Shown one piece after another: positions 22,893-32,622 of a stretch of 64,000 bases of DNA. Numbering within the stretch: position 1 is the first letter of the stretch; each line of letters opens with the position of its first letter. Both the position numbers and the translations under genes were made by a program. Below the pieces are notes generated by a model. It was not told the origin of the DNA. It saw only the letters and a list, made by a program, of their open reading frames with translations, and searched no databases. The stretch is from assembly GCA_000403215.2 (NCBI GenBank), contig KE159566.1, positions 22,409 to 86,408 on the forward strand, in the 5' to 3' direction. The DNA comes from Lachnospiraceae bacterium A4 (GTDB taxonomy: Bacteria > Bacillota > Clostridia > Lachnospirales > Lachnospiraceae).

Positions 22893-23714
22893 CTACTTTG
22901 TTTGATAACGAAGTCTTATGTTTCCCATGCTGGCGCTGGCTTCGAGCTTTCCGGCATCACCTGACTGACGGTACTTCGTCCCCTCATTCTGGTCATTGAC
23001 ACGCACCGCCCCCATTTCCGTTTCCAGTTCTATTCCAAAGTTGTCAAGGTTCTGGTTCACGTTAATAGACGTATCGCCCATAGCGTTGTCTGCGCTCAAA
23101 TTCTGAAAAGTACAGCCTTCTATTTGAATGGAACCCATATCATTATCCACCTCAGACTCGCCAAGCTCGGTATCTTTTACTATAATTTCGCCCATACTGG
23201 TGTTGAGCGTTGACTCGTCAAAGCTGCATTTTTTAAAGGTGAAGCTCCCCATATTAGTCAGCGCATCACAGGCGGAGGCGGTGATTCCCTCCACGCTGAT
23301 ACTTCCCATCGAGACCTTGATCTCCATGTTCTTCATCTCCGCTTCTTCCGGCACTGTCAATGTCATGTCGCACCGTTCATTTCTCATTCCTCCCCACCAT
23401 GCCCTTTTGGGCATTTTCTGCTTGATGTGAAGCGCGTGATCCTTTACTTCATACTCCAGTTTGAGCGTATCTGTATACTCACCGTGGAGATAAAATTTCT
23501 TTCCCGTCTCAATTGACAAATCAATCATATCCGCATCGACATAAATCGCATCAAAAGCGTCCAAATCTGAGCTTGCCCTCGTGATTCGATCGTCTCCAAA
23601 GCGAAAACCTCCCCGCAAGCTAAAGATGCCATAATAGTGAAAAGTACCGCCGACAACACAGCACACTGTAATAATTGTCAGGACTGTCATCCATATATTT
23701 TTCTTCATACTCAT
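22893..23714 (-). CDS. DUF4097 beta-repeat adhesin-like/envelope protein
   Basis: A 273-residue protein with one N-terminal membrane anchor (residues about 5-27) and an extracellular right-handed beta-repeat (DUF4097/DUF4098 type) with recurring MGSI, MGEI, MGDT and MGNI turns. AGGAGG precedes the ATG. In Firmicutes these proteins often follow a PadR regulator and a DUF1700 protein, as here, in loci connected with envelope stress. The exact role is unknown. Confidence 0.8.
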   Translation of the reverse strand: MSMKKNIWMTVLTIITVCCVVGGTFHYYGIFSLRGGFRFGDDRITRASSDLDAFDAIYVDADMIDLSIETGKKFYLHGEYTDTLKLEYEVKDHALHIKQKMPKRAWWGGMRNERCDMTLTVPEEAEMKNMEIKVSMGSISVEGITASACDALTNMGSFTFKKCSFDESTLNTSMGEIIVKDTELGESEVDNDMGSIQIEGCTFQNLSADNAMGDTSINVNQNLDNFGIELETEMGAVRVNDQNEGTKYRQSGDAGKLEASASMGNIRLRYQTK

Positions 23715-23757
23715 ATTTTCCTCCTAGCATAAAAGCGATCAATACGTATCCTGTGCA

Positions 23758-24723
23758 CTACCAAATTGCACGAATCAACTGTTGTACCACTGCGGCAATC
23801 ACCCACACAATCCATGTGATGTGCCAGTCAAAACTCAAAAAGCTCCAGCACAGATAGATACAGGTCACGGTCGGCCAGTAGACAGACATCATCTGCGATA
23901 CAGTATTATTTTTATAGTTTACCTGTTTTTGTGACGGCACAAAGCTGCCTCCCATCGTATCGCTTTTGTTTAATGAAAGAAGTGTTGTAAATCCTGCATT
24001 CACATTTCCCGCCGCCACGAACAGAAATACCCCGATTCCGATCAACACAAACATCAAGACAGGACCCATTCCAATTCTTCCTGAAAACAGGCTGGTGACA
24101 ATCACCACTGGCAGCACACTCAGAATACACAAAATAACGCCAATGGTGATCATCATCGCATGTGTCACGCGAAAACTCTCCCGCCGGTTGTGAACGTACT
24201 CTGCTGTCGCAAAATCCACACTGCATCCTCTTTTCTTCAAAAATTTCCATTTTCCCATGACAAAACCTGAATACATAAACAGTGCCACTGCTGCCGCAAT
24301 CGACAAAAACATAAAGCACATGGCATAGAGCCCGCCGCGCAAGCTCCAACTGCTATCCAGCAGATATCCGCAGCAGCTAATAATGCACAGCAGTACGCCG
24401 AGTGCCACCGTACAGGCAGTGTGTGCCTTGTCATGCAGATACTCCTTGGCCTCTGCGAGCGTGACATACCGCAGATTCCCTGCCTGTTTCTGATTCTCCT
24501 GCAACACAAAATTGCTGATGCCAAGCTCCTCCGCAAGCTCGTCAAGGTTGCCAAACTCGGAAATCACGATGCCGACTGCCTCGTTTTCTGTCTTGCCATC
24601 CTTGATTAGCTCTGTATATTTGTCCTCCATCATCTGCCACAACTCATTTTTGGCCTTCTGTACCTCAAGTGTAATCGGAAGTCTTGCAAACATTGTCTCC
24701 AGATAATTCCTGATTGTCTCCAT
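23758..24723 (-). CDS. Permease-prefix (HAAS/DUF1700-like) membrane protein
   Basis: The start chosen is METIRNYLETM (GGAGGGG nine bases upstream, inside the end of the PadR gene), giving 321 residues. The N-terminal helical domain (about 1-75, with DGKTENEAVGIVISEFGN) is the permease prefix/HAAS fold, followed by six or seven hydrophobic segments. Such proteins are normally encoded right after a PadR regulator; here the genes overlap by six codons or fewer, implying coupling. Molecular role is unknown. Confidence 0.78.
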   Translation of the reverse strand: METIRNYLETMFARLPITLEVQKAKNELWQMMEDKYTELIKDGKTENEAVGIVISEFGNLDELAEELGISNFVLQENQKQAGNLRYVTLAEAKEYLHDKAHTACTVALGVLLCIISCCGYLLDSSWSLRGGLYAMCFMFLSIAAAVALFMYSGFVMGKWKFLKKRGCSVDFATAEYVHNRRESFRVTHAMMITIGVILCILSVLPVVIVTSLFSGRIGMGPVLMFVLIGIGVFLFVAAGNVNAGFTTLLSLNKSDTMGGSFVPSQKQVNYKNNTVSQMMSVYWPTVTCIYLCWSFLSFDWHITWIVWVIAAVVQQLIRAIW

Positions 24724-24727
24724 ACGC

Positions 24728-25072
24728 TCATACCCCTCCATCCTCTTTGATAAACTTCTCTACAACTTCCTTTGTCAGTGTCCACTCCGCACATTTCTCA
24801 CGGTAATACTGCCTGCCCTGCTCTGTGATTCTATAATATGTTCTGCGCTTCCCATTGATGGCAGCATTCTCAGAAAAGGCTTCGACAAAGCCATTTTTTT
24901 CCAGCCTAGTAAACGCGGAATAGAGCGTAGTCTCCTTGATCACATACTTTTCATCTGTCAGACTCTTGATTTTCTTTGAAATCTCATAGCCATACGAGGG
25001 CGCCTCCCACAGCAGATACAGAATCATCGTGTCATTGTATCCGCGTATGATGTCGCTGCTGATACTCCCCAT
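24728..25072 (-). CDS. PadR family transcriptional regulator
   Basis: A 114-residue PadR-type winged-helix protein. The start is the ATG after GGGAGGTTTGTT (MGSISSDIIRGYNDTMILYL); an upstream reading to 25135 would start inside the operator region. The motif sequence SYGYEISKKI ... TLYSAFTRLEKNGFV is the winged helix, and the C-terminal helix dimerises. PadR proteins usually repress their own operon and respond to a drug or stress signal. The promoter and a cluster of inverted repeats directly upstream support autoregulation. Confidence 0.9.
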   Translation of the reverse strand: MGSISSDIIRGYNDTMILYLLWEAPSYGYEISKKIKSLTDEKYVIKETTLYSAFTRLEKNGFVEAFSENAAINGKRRTYYRITEQGRQYYREKCAEWTLTKEVVEKFIKEDGGV

Positions 25073-25130
25073 AACAAACCTCCCTTCAATACAGTTCTCA
25101 AGTGCTCTCTGTCTTATCTCCGACAGACAA

Positions 25131-25192
25131 TGCAACGACTGTCATTGATACGTCTATCGTTGCTACGATAATCATTGCTACGTTTGTCGTAG
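25131..25192 (-). promoter_or_regulatory. Candidate PadR operator cluster
   Basis: Perfect palindromes TATCGT-TGCT-ACGATA (25155-25170) and CTACG-TTTGT-CGTAG (25178-25192), plus related half-sites CAACGACTGTCATTG (25133-25147) and ATACGTCTA. They fill the stretch from just downstream of the -10 box to the start of the PadR gene. This location would let bound repressor block initiation. Confidence 0.6.
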
Positions 25193-25196
25193 TATT

Positions 25197-25225
25197 AGCA
25201 TAGCACAGAATATTTTTCCTGTCAA
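25197..25225 (-). promoter_or_regulatory. Promoter of the PadR cassette
   Basis: Minus strand TTGACA (25225-25220), a 17-base spacer, and TATGCT (25202-25197). This is a near-consensus vegetative promoter directly followed by the palindrome cluster. Confidence 0.75.
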
Positions 25226-25263
25226 CAGCTTTATGACAGAATAATATGGGACTGTAAACAAAA

Positions 25264-25306
25264 AAAGCAGGAAAATAACCGAAGGCTTTGGTTCTTTTCC
25301 TGCTCA
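25264..25306 (-). terminator. Terminator after the oppABC-like genes
   Basis: On the minus strand AGCAGGAAAAGAACC and GGTTATTTTCCTGCT pair around AAAGCCTTC and are followed by TTTTTTTG. It ends the binding protein-permease transcript before the PadR promoter. Confidence 0.75.
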
Positions 25307-25372
25307 TAAATGTTTACTTAAAATTTATATACCGATACAAAAGTATCTATATTCCCAGATACCACTGCCGCA

Positions 25373-26170
25373 TCACTTTCCTCCCCTGTCTGCAAGAAGC
25401 GACAGCCCCAGCACCATCAATATAATCATCAGCCCCGGAAACAGTGCATACCACGGCGCAGAAAAAAGATACGTCTGCGACTCGGACAACATACTTCCAA
25501 GACTTGCGCTGGGCGGCTGGACACCAATTCCCAGATAGCTCATGCCCGCCTCGGCAAGCACGGCATTGTTAAAGCCGATCATAATGGAGGAGGTCAGCAC
25601 CGGCATGGCATTGGGCAGAATATGCACAAAGATCATGCGAAGCTGCCCCACACCGGCAAGCCTTGCACTCTTCACATAATCCATCTCTCTGTATTTGATA
25701 AATTCTCCTCTGACGATGCGGGCAAAACTCGGTATGAATGCAATGCCCAGCGCACCGATCACATTGTATTTGCCTGTGCCAAAAATACTGACAAAAACCA
25801 GCGCCAGCAGGATACTCGGAAAGGCAAACACCACATCGTTTACGCGCATCAGCACCTCGTCCAGCAAGCCGCCAAAATATCCCGTAAATGCCCCCACAAT
25901 CACACCGCAGACCGTTCCAATCGAAACAGTAGCCACGGCGATCACAAATGTGTTGCCCATACCCTTGAGCACCCTTGAAAATATATCCCGCCCGAAATTG
26001 TCACACCCCATCAGATGCTTGAAAGACGGCGCCGCCAGCTTCGCAGCGCTGTCCATCTTTGTGATGTCATACGGCGTGTGGACAAAACCGATCAATATCA
26101 ATAACAGCATCGCACCTGTTATCACAAGACCTATGATGAAATTGGGCGAATAGATCTTTTTCCTTTTCAC
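25373..26170 (-). CDS. Peptide ABC transporter permease, OppC/DppC-like
   Basis: A 265-residue permease; start taken as GTG (VKRKKIYSPNF) with GGAGG six bases upstream, rather than an in-frame reading to 26230 overlapping the previous gene. An N-terminal membrane segment, a short extracellular loop with HLMGCDNFGRDIFSRVLKG, and the EAA-like cytoplasmic loop ARLAGVGQLRMIFVHILPNA are typical of OppC. It pairs with the upstream OppB-like permease to form the channel. Confidence 0.88.
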   Translation of the reverse strand: MKRKKIYSPNFIIGLVITGAMLLLILIGFVHTPYDITKMDSAAKLAAPSFKHLMGCDNFGRDIFSRVLKGMGNTFVIAVATVSIGTVCGVIVGAFTGYFGGLLDEVLMRVNDVVFAFPSILLALVFVSIFGTGKYNVIGALGIAFIPSFARIVRGEFIKYREMDYVKSARLAGVGQLRMIFVHILPNAMPVLTSSIMIGFNNAVLAEAGMSYLGIGVQPPSASLGSMLSESQTYLFSAPWYALFPGLMIILMVLGLSLLADRGGK

Positions 26171-26207
26171 GTAAAACCTCCATGATTCCGCTGCGCAGAA
26201 ACTCATA

Positions 26208-27146
26208 CTACACACTGATACGCGGGTCAATCAACTGATAGACCACATCCACAAGAAAGTTTGTCACAATTACCACAAAAGCAATCAGCACAATAATTGC
26301 CTCCACTACCGGATAATCTCTGTAGGATATGGAGGTCAGCAGAATGCGCCCGATGCCCGGTATATTAAACACCTGTTCAATGACAATGCTTCCCACAAGC
26401 ATGTCCGCAAGCGTCATTCCCCACAGCGTAATCACAGGAATCATGGCATTTCGAAGAACATGTCTATATAAAACCTTATTGGTATTGTTTCCTTTACTGT
26501 AAGCCGTCCGCACATAATCCTTCTTCGACTCCTCAATACAGGAGCTCCGCAACAGCTTGACCGACATGGCGATCTTTGGCAGCGCGATTGCAAAACATGG
26601 GAAAATAATATATGCAAGAAATCCCCAGAAATCTGTCTCATAGGAGACAAACCCGCCGGGCGTAAATAATTTTAAGATCAGACCAAAAAAGTACGTGATT
26701 AAAATCCCCATAAAAAAGTGCGGAACCGACATCACAATCTGGTTGAGCGCCATGACGATACGGTCAATCCGCCTGCCGCTGTGCTTCGCCGTGTATATGC
26801 CGATTGGCAGCGAGATCATCACCATGATCATAAAAGAAATGACTGCCATCACCACGGTAATCGGCAGCTTGGACACAATCATGTCCGCAACGGGCAGATG
26901 ATACTTGTACGAAGTACCAAAATCACCGCTCACAAAATGAACAAGCCACTCCAGATACCGTTCCAGAAACGGTCTGTTTAACCCGAGCTGCTCGCGAAGC
27001 GCCGCCAGACTCTCCGGCGTGGCATCCGTTCCCAGTGCAGCGAGCGCCGCATCTCCCGGTATCAGATCAAAAGCAAGATAGACGAGGAACGAAATACACA
27101 AAAGCGTGATGATCATTGCTGCCAGCTTTTTCCCAATGTATCTCAT
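26208..27146 (-). CDS. Peptide ABC transporter permease, OppB/DppB-like
   Basis: A 312-residue permease with six hydrophobic segments. RYIGKKLAAMIITLLCISFL is the usual OppB N-terminus, LREQLGLNRPFLERYLEWL the periplasmic-type loop, and the EAA loop reads AYSKGNNTNKVLYRHVLRNA. It follows the binding protein gene by 65 bases and precedes the OppC-like gene. Confidence 0.9.
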   Translation of the reverse strand: MRYIGKKLAAMIITLLCISFLVYLAFDLIPGDAALAALGTDATPESLAALREQLGLNRPFLERYLEWLVHFVSGDFGTSYKYHLPVADMIVSKLPITVVMAVISFMIMVMISLPIGIYTAKHSGRRIDRIVMALNQIVMSVPHFFMGILITYFFGLILKLFTPGGFVSYETDFWGFLAYIIFPCFAIALPKIAMSVKLLRSSCIEESKKDYVRTAYSKGNNTNKVLYRHVLRNAMIPVITLWGMTLADMLVGSIVIEQVFNIPGIGRILLTSISYRDYPVVEAIIVLIAFVVIVTNFLVDVVYQLIDPRISV

Positions 27147-27211
27147 ATCCTCGTCTCCTTTTATTTATCTATGAATTATAAATCCCCAATCACAACAGTT
27201 TTTGCCTTGCA

Positions 27212-28861
27212 TTACTGTACATCTAATTTCGAGAAATCCTGAATATATAACGGATAGAATGTATACCCGGTAAAGCCCTTTCTGACTGCGACCAGCTCGC
27301 ACATATCCTGAATATAGACATTCGCAGCCGTCTCTGCAAGGATTGTCTCGCATTTCTTATATGCCTCCGTTGCCTTCTCGTCATCCATCACTGCTTCTGC
27401 AGCAAGCGCTTCCTTGTAGGCAGCATCATATTCCTGATTGTTATAATTAATAAAATTATTATGTGCATCTGAGCGGAATCTGCTGAGCATCGCACCCGCA
27501 GTCAGCGTCGATGCGTCCACTCCGACCAGCGTCGCCTCAAAATCACGTCCCTGATACACATCATTGAGCCATGTCTCCCACTCGATAAGCTCAATATTTG
27601 CTGTGACATTGATCTGCTTTAACTGCTCTGCAACCACCTGCGCAGTATCAACATGCTGCTGATAGTTCGAAGGCACCTTCATCGTAAAGCTGAATCCATC
27701 TGCATAGCCCGCCTCGCCAAGAAGCGCTTTCGCCTTCTCGAGATCTGTCGTGTACAGGTCGTTCAACTCCTCGACATAGTATTTCCCAAAGGCAGGGAAC
27801 ATACTGCTTCCGACAAGTGTTCCTTTTCCCTCCGACACAAAGTCGAGAATCTCCTGCTTGTTTACTGCATAGCACAGCGCCTGCCGCACCTTCTCATTGT
27901 CAAACGGCGCTGCCGCGTTGTTGAGGTACATTGCCTGAACGAGATTCATCGTACCCTCAAGCACTTCAAAGTCATCGCCAAGCTCTGCCGCCTGTGCCGT
28001 GGAAATTCTTGCGACCAAATCCACAGCGCCGCCCTCGAGATTCATGACAATCGAATCGGAATCGGCGAGCACTTTCAGCGTGATATCCTTGATATGAGCC
28101 GGTTCTCCCCAGTACCCGTCAAACCGCTCCAGCACCACATTTTCCTGTAGTGAACGTGACACAAACTTGTATGGACCTGTCCCGACAGGATTTGTCTGCA
28201 AGTCTGTCACGTCCGCCGGAACGATGGCAGCCTCCACTGTTGACAGAATCGCCATAAATGGACTGCTCGACTCCTTCAGTGTGATGACAACGGTGCGCTC
28301 GTCAGGCGTCTCCACGCTCACGATATTAGAAAACGCCGATATAACAGGCTCTCCCCCATTAAGACCGGCGCAGGTTTCAATCGAATATTTTACGTCCGCC
28401 ACAGTCACAGGATTTCCATTGTGAAATTGGATTCCATCTCTCAACGTGAATGTATACACAAGTCCGTCCTCGGACATGGTATAGTCACTTGCTACTGCGG
28501 GAACCAGATTGCCCTCGCTGTCCGGCTTATACAAGCCCTCATAGATATTGTAGAGGATTTCCTGTGTACCTGCTCCTTGTGATAAGCTTGGCACCAGACT
28601 GTCCAAATCCTGCGGGATACCTATGGTAATGTGTGATGCATCGTTCTCCGTATCATTCGCTTCGCCCGGCACCTCTGATGAAGTGTCCGTCTCGGCATTC
28701 GCCACGGTATTTGCCTCACTGCTGTTTGCGGCAGACGTGTCTGCAATCTGTGTAGAGTCTCCAGCCGCCTTATCACCTGAGCATCCGCTCAGTGCAACAG
28801 TCAGTGTAAGCAACATACTCGCAAAAAGAACTTTTCCAAACTTTTGTCCTCTTTTTGTCAT
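27212..28861 (-). CDS. Peptide-binding lipoprotein, SBP family 5 (OppA/DppA-like)
   Basis: A 549-residue extracellular solute-binding protein. A lipoprotein signal (LTVALSGC, cysteine near residue 27) is followed by a serine/threonine/glutamate-rich linker, then the SBP_bac_5 fold (GIPQDLDSLVPSLSQG near the start, RDGIQFHNGNPVTVADVKYS in the middle). It captures peptides or related ligands for the OppB/C-like permeases. It is the first gene of its transcript. The ligand cannot be read from sequence. Confidence 0.9.
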   Translation of the reverse strand: MTKRGQKFGKVLFASMLLTLTVALSGCSGDKAAGDSTQIADTSAANSSEANTVANAETDTSSEVPGEANDTENDASHITIGIPQDLDSLVPSLSQGAGTQEILYNIYEGLYKPDSEGNLVPAVASDYTMSEDGLVYTFTLRDGIQFHNGNPVTVADVKYSIETCAGLNGGEPVISAFSNIVSVETPDERTVVITLKESSSPFMAILSTVEAAIVPADVTDLQTNPVGTGPYKFVSRSLQENVVLERFDGYWGEPAHIKDITLKVLADSDSIVMNLEGGAVDLVARISTAQAAELGDDFEVLEGTMNLVQAMYLNNAAAPFDNEKVRQALCYAVNKQEILDFVSEGKGTLVGSSMFPAFGKYYVEELNDLYTTDLEKAKALLGEAGYADGFSFTMKVPSNYQQHVDTAQVVAEQLKQINVTANIELIEWETWLNDVYQGRDFEATLVGVDASTLTAGAMLSRFRSDAHNNFINYNNQEYDAAYKEALAAEAVMDDEKATEAYKKCETILAETAANVYIQDMCELVAVRKGFTGYTFYPLYIQDFSKLDVQ

Positions 28862-29026
28862 GTCTTTTACTCCTTTTCATATGCTTTATTTAATTTTTCC
28901 AGTATGGACGAACTCTATGCTTCTGCGTCCGCATACGCACAAAGCGCCATATCAACATATAAAGTACAGTCACGACACTGCGTGTACCGCCTTTTATGTT
29001 CTGTTAAATTTTATAAGAATCCATAC

Positions 29027-29064
29027 AAAAAAACAAGTCATTTTTTGAAATAACCTTGTTTTTT
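29027..29064 (-). terminator. Terminator after the amidase gene
   Basis: AAAAAACAAG and CTTGTTTTTT arms flank a loop of about 18 bases; on the minus strand a T-run follows directly. It lies 20 bases past the amidase stop. Confidence 0.6.
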
Positions 29065-29085
29065 ATTGTATACAATCCCTGCCGC

Positions 29086-30081
29086 CTATTCACGCAGAAA
29101 CAAATCAATGCCGTTTGCGATACCGTCAACGATTTTATACTGGTATTCATCGGTTGCGAGCAGTTTATCCTCCGTCGTGTTGGTCATGTACCCCATCTCT
29201 ACAATTGTGACGGGAACCTGGCACCAGTTGATGCCGCTCATTGTGTCCGTCTCCCAGACACGCTCTTTTTTCGCACCGGTGCTCGCTGCCATCTCATCTA
29301 ATACATATGTTGAAAGTGCCTTGCTGTCTTGGTAAAAATCTTTGTTGTATGGATTTGATGCAGTCTGGCAAATGGTCATCATTCCGTTTGCCCTGGCATT
29401 TGTCGAACCATTCGCATGGATACGGATAAACGCATCTGCATTGTTTTCATTTGCAATCTGCGCACGTTCCGAATTGCTGATATTGACATCATTCGTCTCC
29501 CTGCACATGATGACCTCGTATCCCCTGCTCACCAACTCCTCCCGAAGTTTTAACGCGACAGACAGATTGAGCTCGTATTCCGGCAGTCCTGTACTGACTC
29601 CAGCCGTTCCGCCTGACACCTTTATCTTCATCTCTGCAGCGCCAAGACCGATTGGTTCCTTTGACGTATCTGCCTTTGCCTGATGTCCTGCATCTATCAC
29701 GATCAGTTTGCCATTCGTGACCATCTTTTCATCGGTCAGAAAATCCTCTCTTATATATCCTGCTCCACCCTGATACTGAATTTGATACCAGCCCATATCA
29801 TAGCCAACTGCGACTACCTCCGTATTCCTTGACAGTACCCCAAGCACATCTGAAGCCGTTGAATTGGCAGCCCTGCAATTTACGTTGTCCGTTGTATAAA
29901 GCGTAACAGGCACAAAGGCTGGAAGTTCCGTATGCATCTGCTGAACAGACTCCTCAGCTTCCGCCATGCTCTCAGCAATCTGTACGTTTTCCATAGCTTC
30001 TACAGAAACTTCTTTATTTCCGCAGCCAAAACACAATATGCAGGCTGCGCCCAAAATCAGGCTGAATTTTTTCATCTTCAT
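29086..30081 (-). CDS. N-acetylmuramoyl-L-alanine amidase lipoprotein with SH3 domain
   Basis: About 331 residues from the ATG after GGGGGG (30081); an extended reading to 30129 is possible. The N-terminal [13 protein letters not shown] is a lipobox. Residues about 75-125 form a bacterial SH3 domain ([17 protein letters not shown]). The Amidase_3 catalytic domain has [10 protein letters not shown], a glutamate at LPEYELNL and RIHANGSTN, ending [17 protein letters not shown]. The enzyme cleaves the stem peptide from glycan in peptidoglycan, probably at the cell surface. All zinc ligands of the family are present. Confidence 0.9.
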   Translation of the reverse strand: MKMKKFSLILGAACILCFGCGNKEVSVEAMENVQIAESMAEAEESVQQMHTELPAFVPVTLYTTDNVNCRAANSTASDVLGVLSRNTEVVAVGYDMGWYQIQYQGGAGYIREDFLTDEKMVTNGKLIVIDAGHQAKADTSKEPIGLGAAEMKIKVSGGTAGVSTGLPEYELNLSVALKLREELVSRGYEVIMCRETNDVNISNSERAQIANENNADAFIRIHANGSTNARANGMMTICQTASNPYNKDFYQDSKALSTYVLDEMAASTGAKKERVWETDTMSGINWCQVPVTIVEMGYMTNTTEDKLLATDEYQYKIVDGIANGIDLFLRE

Positions 30082-30197
30082 CAATCCCCCCATCTCCTTC
30101 TCATACTCAACTTCCGTCTCCGGTTTCAAAGCAATTATAGCAGATTATCCGTGCGGGTTCAACAGAACAAGCGCCAAGAAATGTCTATGACAAAAAA

Positions 30198-30236
30198 GTG
30201 GATTACATTGACTTTTTTATAATCAATGTAATCCAC
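30198..30236 (-). terminator. Terminator after glnN
   Basis: GTGGATTACATTGA and TCAATGTAATCCAC form a perfect 14-base-pair stem. On the minus strand it is followed by TTTTTTG. Confidence 0.85.
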
Positions 30237-30263
30237 TCCCTGTTCCTTCTCATTCATTTTCCA

Positions 30264-32375
30264 CTATACTTCAAACATCAGATCACCATATGTAGGAATC
30301 GGCCAAACCGTGCTGTCCACCACCATCTCAAGCTGATCAATCGGTGCGCGGAGTGCATCCATCGCCACCTTTACCACATCTTTATAGTAAAATGCCTGCT
30401 CTTTTGCGTCGGCAATCACAGATGCCTTTGCCTCCACCTCCTTCAAGGTGTTGAGCGCCTTTTTCGCCTCTGCCAGCAGTTTATCCACCTCTAGGAGCAT
30501 CTCGATCTGCGCCGCAGCGCCAGCGCCAGCCTCCTTGATGGCAATGACGGAATTTGCCAGCTCTCCCGCGTAGGAAGCCACCGCAGGAATAATATCCTTC
30601 CCTGCCATGTCGATCATCGTAAGCGCCTCAATATTGATTGTTTTGGCATAGGTCTCATAAATAATCTCCTCGCGGGATTCCAGCTCAACTCTTGTGAAGA
30701 TGCCAAACTTCTCAAACAGCGCAACTGCCTTGTCTGTCGTGATGGTCGAAGCAGCCTCAATCATAGACTTAATGTTGGGCAGTCCGCGCCGTTCTGCCTC
30801 CGCCACCCACTCGTCAGAGTATCCGTCCCCGTTAAAAATAATGCGCTGATGTGCGGTCATGTATTCCTTGATGAGATCATGCACCGCCAGATCAAAATCG
30901 TCCGCCTTCTCCAGTCTGTCAGCCGTCTCGCAGAAAGCCTCGGCAACAATCGCATTCAAGGTTGTATTGGGGCTTGCAATCGAGTCCGCCGAACCTACCA
31001 TACGGAACTCAAACTTATTTCCCGTAAACGCAAACGGCGAAGTTCTGTTTCTGTCCGTCGCATCCTTCTCAAAATCAGGCAGCGTCGATACACCCGTTTC
31101 AAGCTTTCCGCCCTGCTTTACCTTTGCAGCATCTCCTGTCTCCACAAGCTGACGCACCACGTCCTCGAGCTGATCGCCAAGAAATATAGATATAATCGCA
31201 GGCGGCGCCTCATTTGCACCAAGTCTGTGGTCATTTCCCACATCGGACGCCGACTGGCGCAGCAAATCTCCGTGTCTGTCCACTGCCCTCAATATACAGG
31301 CAAGCACCAGCAGGAACTGAATATTTTTATTCGGCGTGTCGCCCGGGTCCAGCAGATTCTCGCCGTTGTCCGTCGTGATCGACCAGTTGTTATGCTTGCC
31401 GGAACCGTTCACCCCCGCATAAGGCTTCTCATGGAGGAGGCACCTTAGGTCATGTTTGTAGGCAACTCTTTTCATCGCCTCCATCACGAGCTGGTTATGG
31501 TCTACAGCGATATTTGCCGTCTCATAAATCGGTGCCAGCTCATGCTGTGCAGGCGCAACCTCGTTGTGCTGTGTCTTTGCGGTGACGCCCAGCTTCCAGA
31601 GCTCCTCGTTCAGATCCTTCATGTATGCGCCGACACGCTCCTTGATGACGCCAAAGTAATGGTCCTCCATCTCCTGCCCTTTTGGCGCCGGTGCGCCAAA
31701 CAGCGTGCGTCCCGCAAACATCAAGTCCTTTCGCTGCATATAGAGATCCTTGTCTACTAAGAAATACTCCTGCTCCGGCCCCACAGATGCCGTGACCTTC
31801 GTCGCCTCCTTGTTGCCAAACAGCTTTACGATCCGAAGCGCCTGCTCACTCAGCGCCTCCATAGAACGAAGCAGCGGTGTTTTCTTGTCGAGCGCCTCGC
31901 CTGTATAAGAACAGAATGCTGTCGGTATACAGAGAATCACGCCGCAGCCGGACTCTTTCAAAAATGCCGGAGAGGTGATATCCCACGCCGTATAGCCTCT
32001 CGCCTCAAAGGTTGCGCGCAGTCCGCCCGACGGAAAAGACGAAGCATCTGGTTCTCCTTTGATGAGCTCTTTTCCTGAAAATTCCATCAGCATCTTGCCC
32101 TCTGCATCCGGGTGCGACACAAACGAATCATGCTTCTCAGCCGTAATGCCTGTGAGCGGCTGGAACCAGTGTGTGTAATGTGTTGCGCCATTCTCCACCG
32201 CCCAGTCCTTCATCGCCTTTGCCACGACATCCGCTGTCGTCATGGAAAGCTCCCCGCCGTATTCCATGACCCGCTTTACTTCCAAAAATACTTTGCGGGT
32301 AAGCCGCTCTTTCATCTTCTCAAGGGTAAAGACCTTCTCCCCAAAGATTTTTTCGACGTTTAATGCTTCGCTCAT
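30264..32375 (-). CDS. glnN: Glutamine synthetase, type III
   Basis: A 703-residue GSIII, the long dodecameric class found in Bacteroides, cyanobacteria and Clostridia. Landmarks are [12 protein letters not shown], a glutamate-rich metal site [36 protein letters not shown] and [20 protein letters not shown]. It condenses ammonia with glutamate using ATP. A terminator hairpin in its leader (32419-32451) suggests control by premature termination. GAGGAAAT precedes the ATG. It is monocistronic, with a strong terminator after it. Confidence 0.96.
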   Translation of the reverse strand: MSEALNVEKIFGEKVFTLEKMKERLTRKVFLEVKRVMEYGGELSMTTADVVAKAMKDWAVENGATHYTHWFQPLTGITAEKHDSFVSHPDAEGKMLMEFSGKELIKGEPDASSFPSGGLRATFEARGYTAWDITSPAFLKESGCGVILCIPTAFCSYTGEALDKKTPLLRSMEALSEQALRIVKLFGNKEATKVTASVGPEQEYFLVDKDLYMQRKDLMFAGRTLFGAPAPKGQEMEDHYFGVIKERVGAYMKDLNEELWKLGVTAKTQHNEVAPAQHELAPIYETANIAVDHNQLVMEAMKRVAYKHDLRCLLHEKPYAGVNGSGKHNNWSITTDNGENLLDPGDTPNKNIQFLLVLACILRAVDRHGDLLRQSASDVGNDHRLGANEAPPAIISIFLGDQLEDVVRQLVETGDAAKVKQGGKLETGVSTLPDFEKDATDRNRTSPFAFTGNKFEFRMVGSADSIASPNTTLNAIVAEAFCETADRLEKADDFDLAVHDLIKEYMTAHQRIIFNGDGYSDEWVAEAERRGLPNIKSMIEAASTITTDKAVALFEKFGIFTRVELESREEIIYETYAKTINIEALTMIDMAGKDIIPAVASYAGELANSVIAIKEAGAGAAAQIEMLLEVDKLLAEAKKALNTLKEVEAKASVIADAKEQAFYYKDVVKVAMDALRAPIDQLEMVVDSTVWPIPTYGDLMFEV

Positions 32376-32418
32376 ATTGATTTCCTCGCTTTCTATGATT
32401 CATGACACAAGTAAAAAA

Positions 32419-32451
32419 GTTCCAAAAAAAGAGATAATTCTTTTTTGGAAC
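32419..32451 (-). promoter_or_regulatory. Terminator hairpin in the glnN leader, candidate attenuator
   Basis: GTTCCAAAAAA and TTTTTTGGAAC pair around about 11 bases; on the minus strand the stem is followed by TTTTTTAC, then 44 bases to the glnN start. Immediately upstream, GAAC-AAAGGT-GTTC forms a small hairpin whose 3' arm overlaps the terminator 5' arm, so the two structures exclude each other. Another complete terminator (32570-32600) already ends the upstream gene, so this one belongs to glnN. Confidence 0.55.
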
Positions 32452-32569
32452 ACCTTTGTTCTCGAGATCATGATATCAAATTTTGAATCGTTACGTTTTT
32501 GCATTTCATATTCTTCATGCCTAATTTCTTTTACTTTTTATACAATAATATATCTCAGCAAAAAAATCA

Positions 32570-32600
32570 AGACTTTCTTATAAAATTTTTAAGAAAGTCT
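32570..32600 (-). terminator. Terminator after the U32 peptidase gene
   Basis: AGACTTTCTTA and TAAGAAAGTCT pair around AAAATTTTA; on the minus strand TGATTTTTTTG follows. Confidence 0.75.
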
Positions 32601-32622
32601 ATCTAAAATGTTGTGTTAACGG

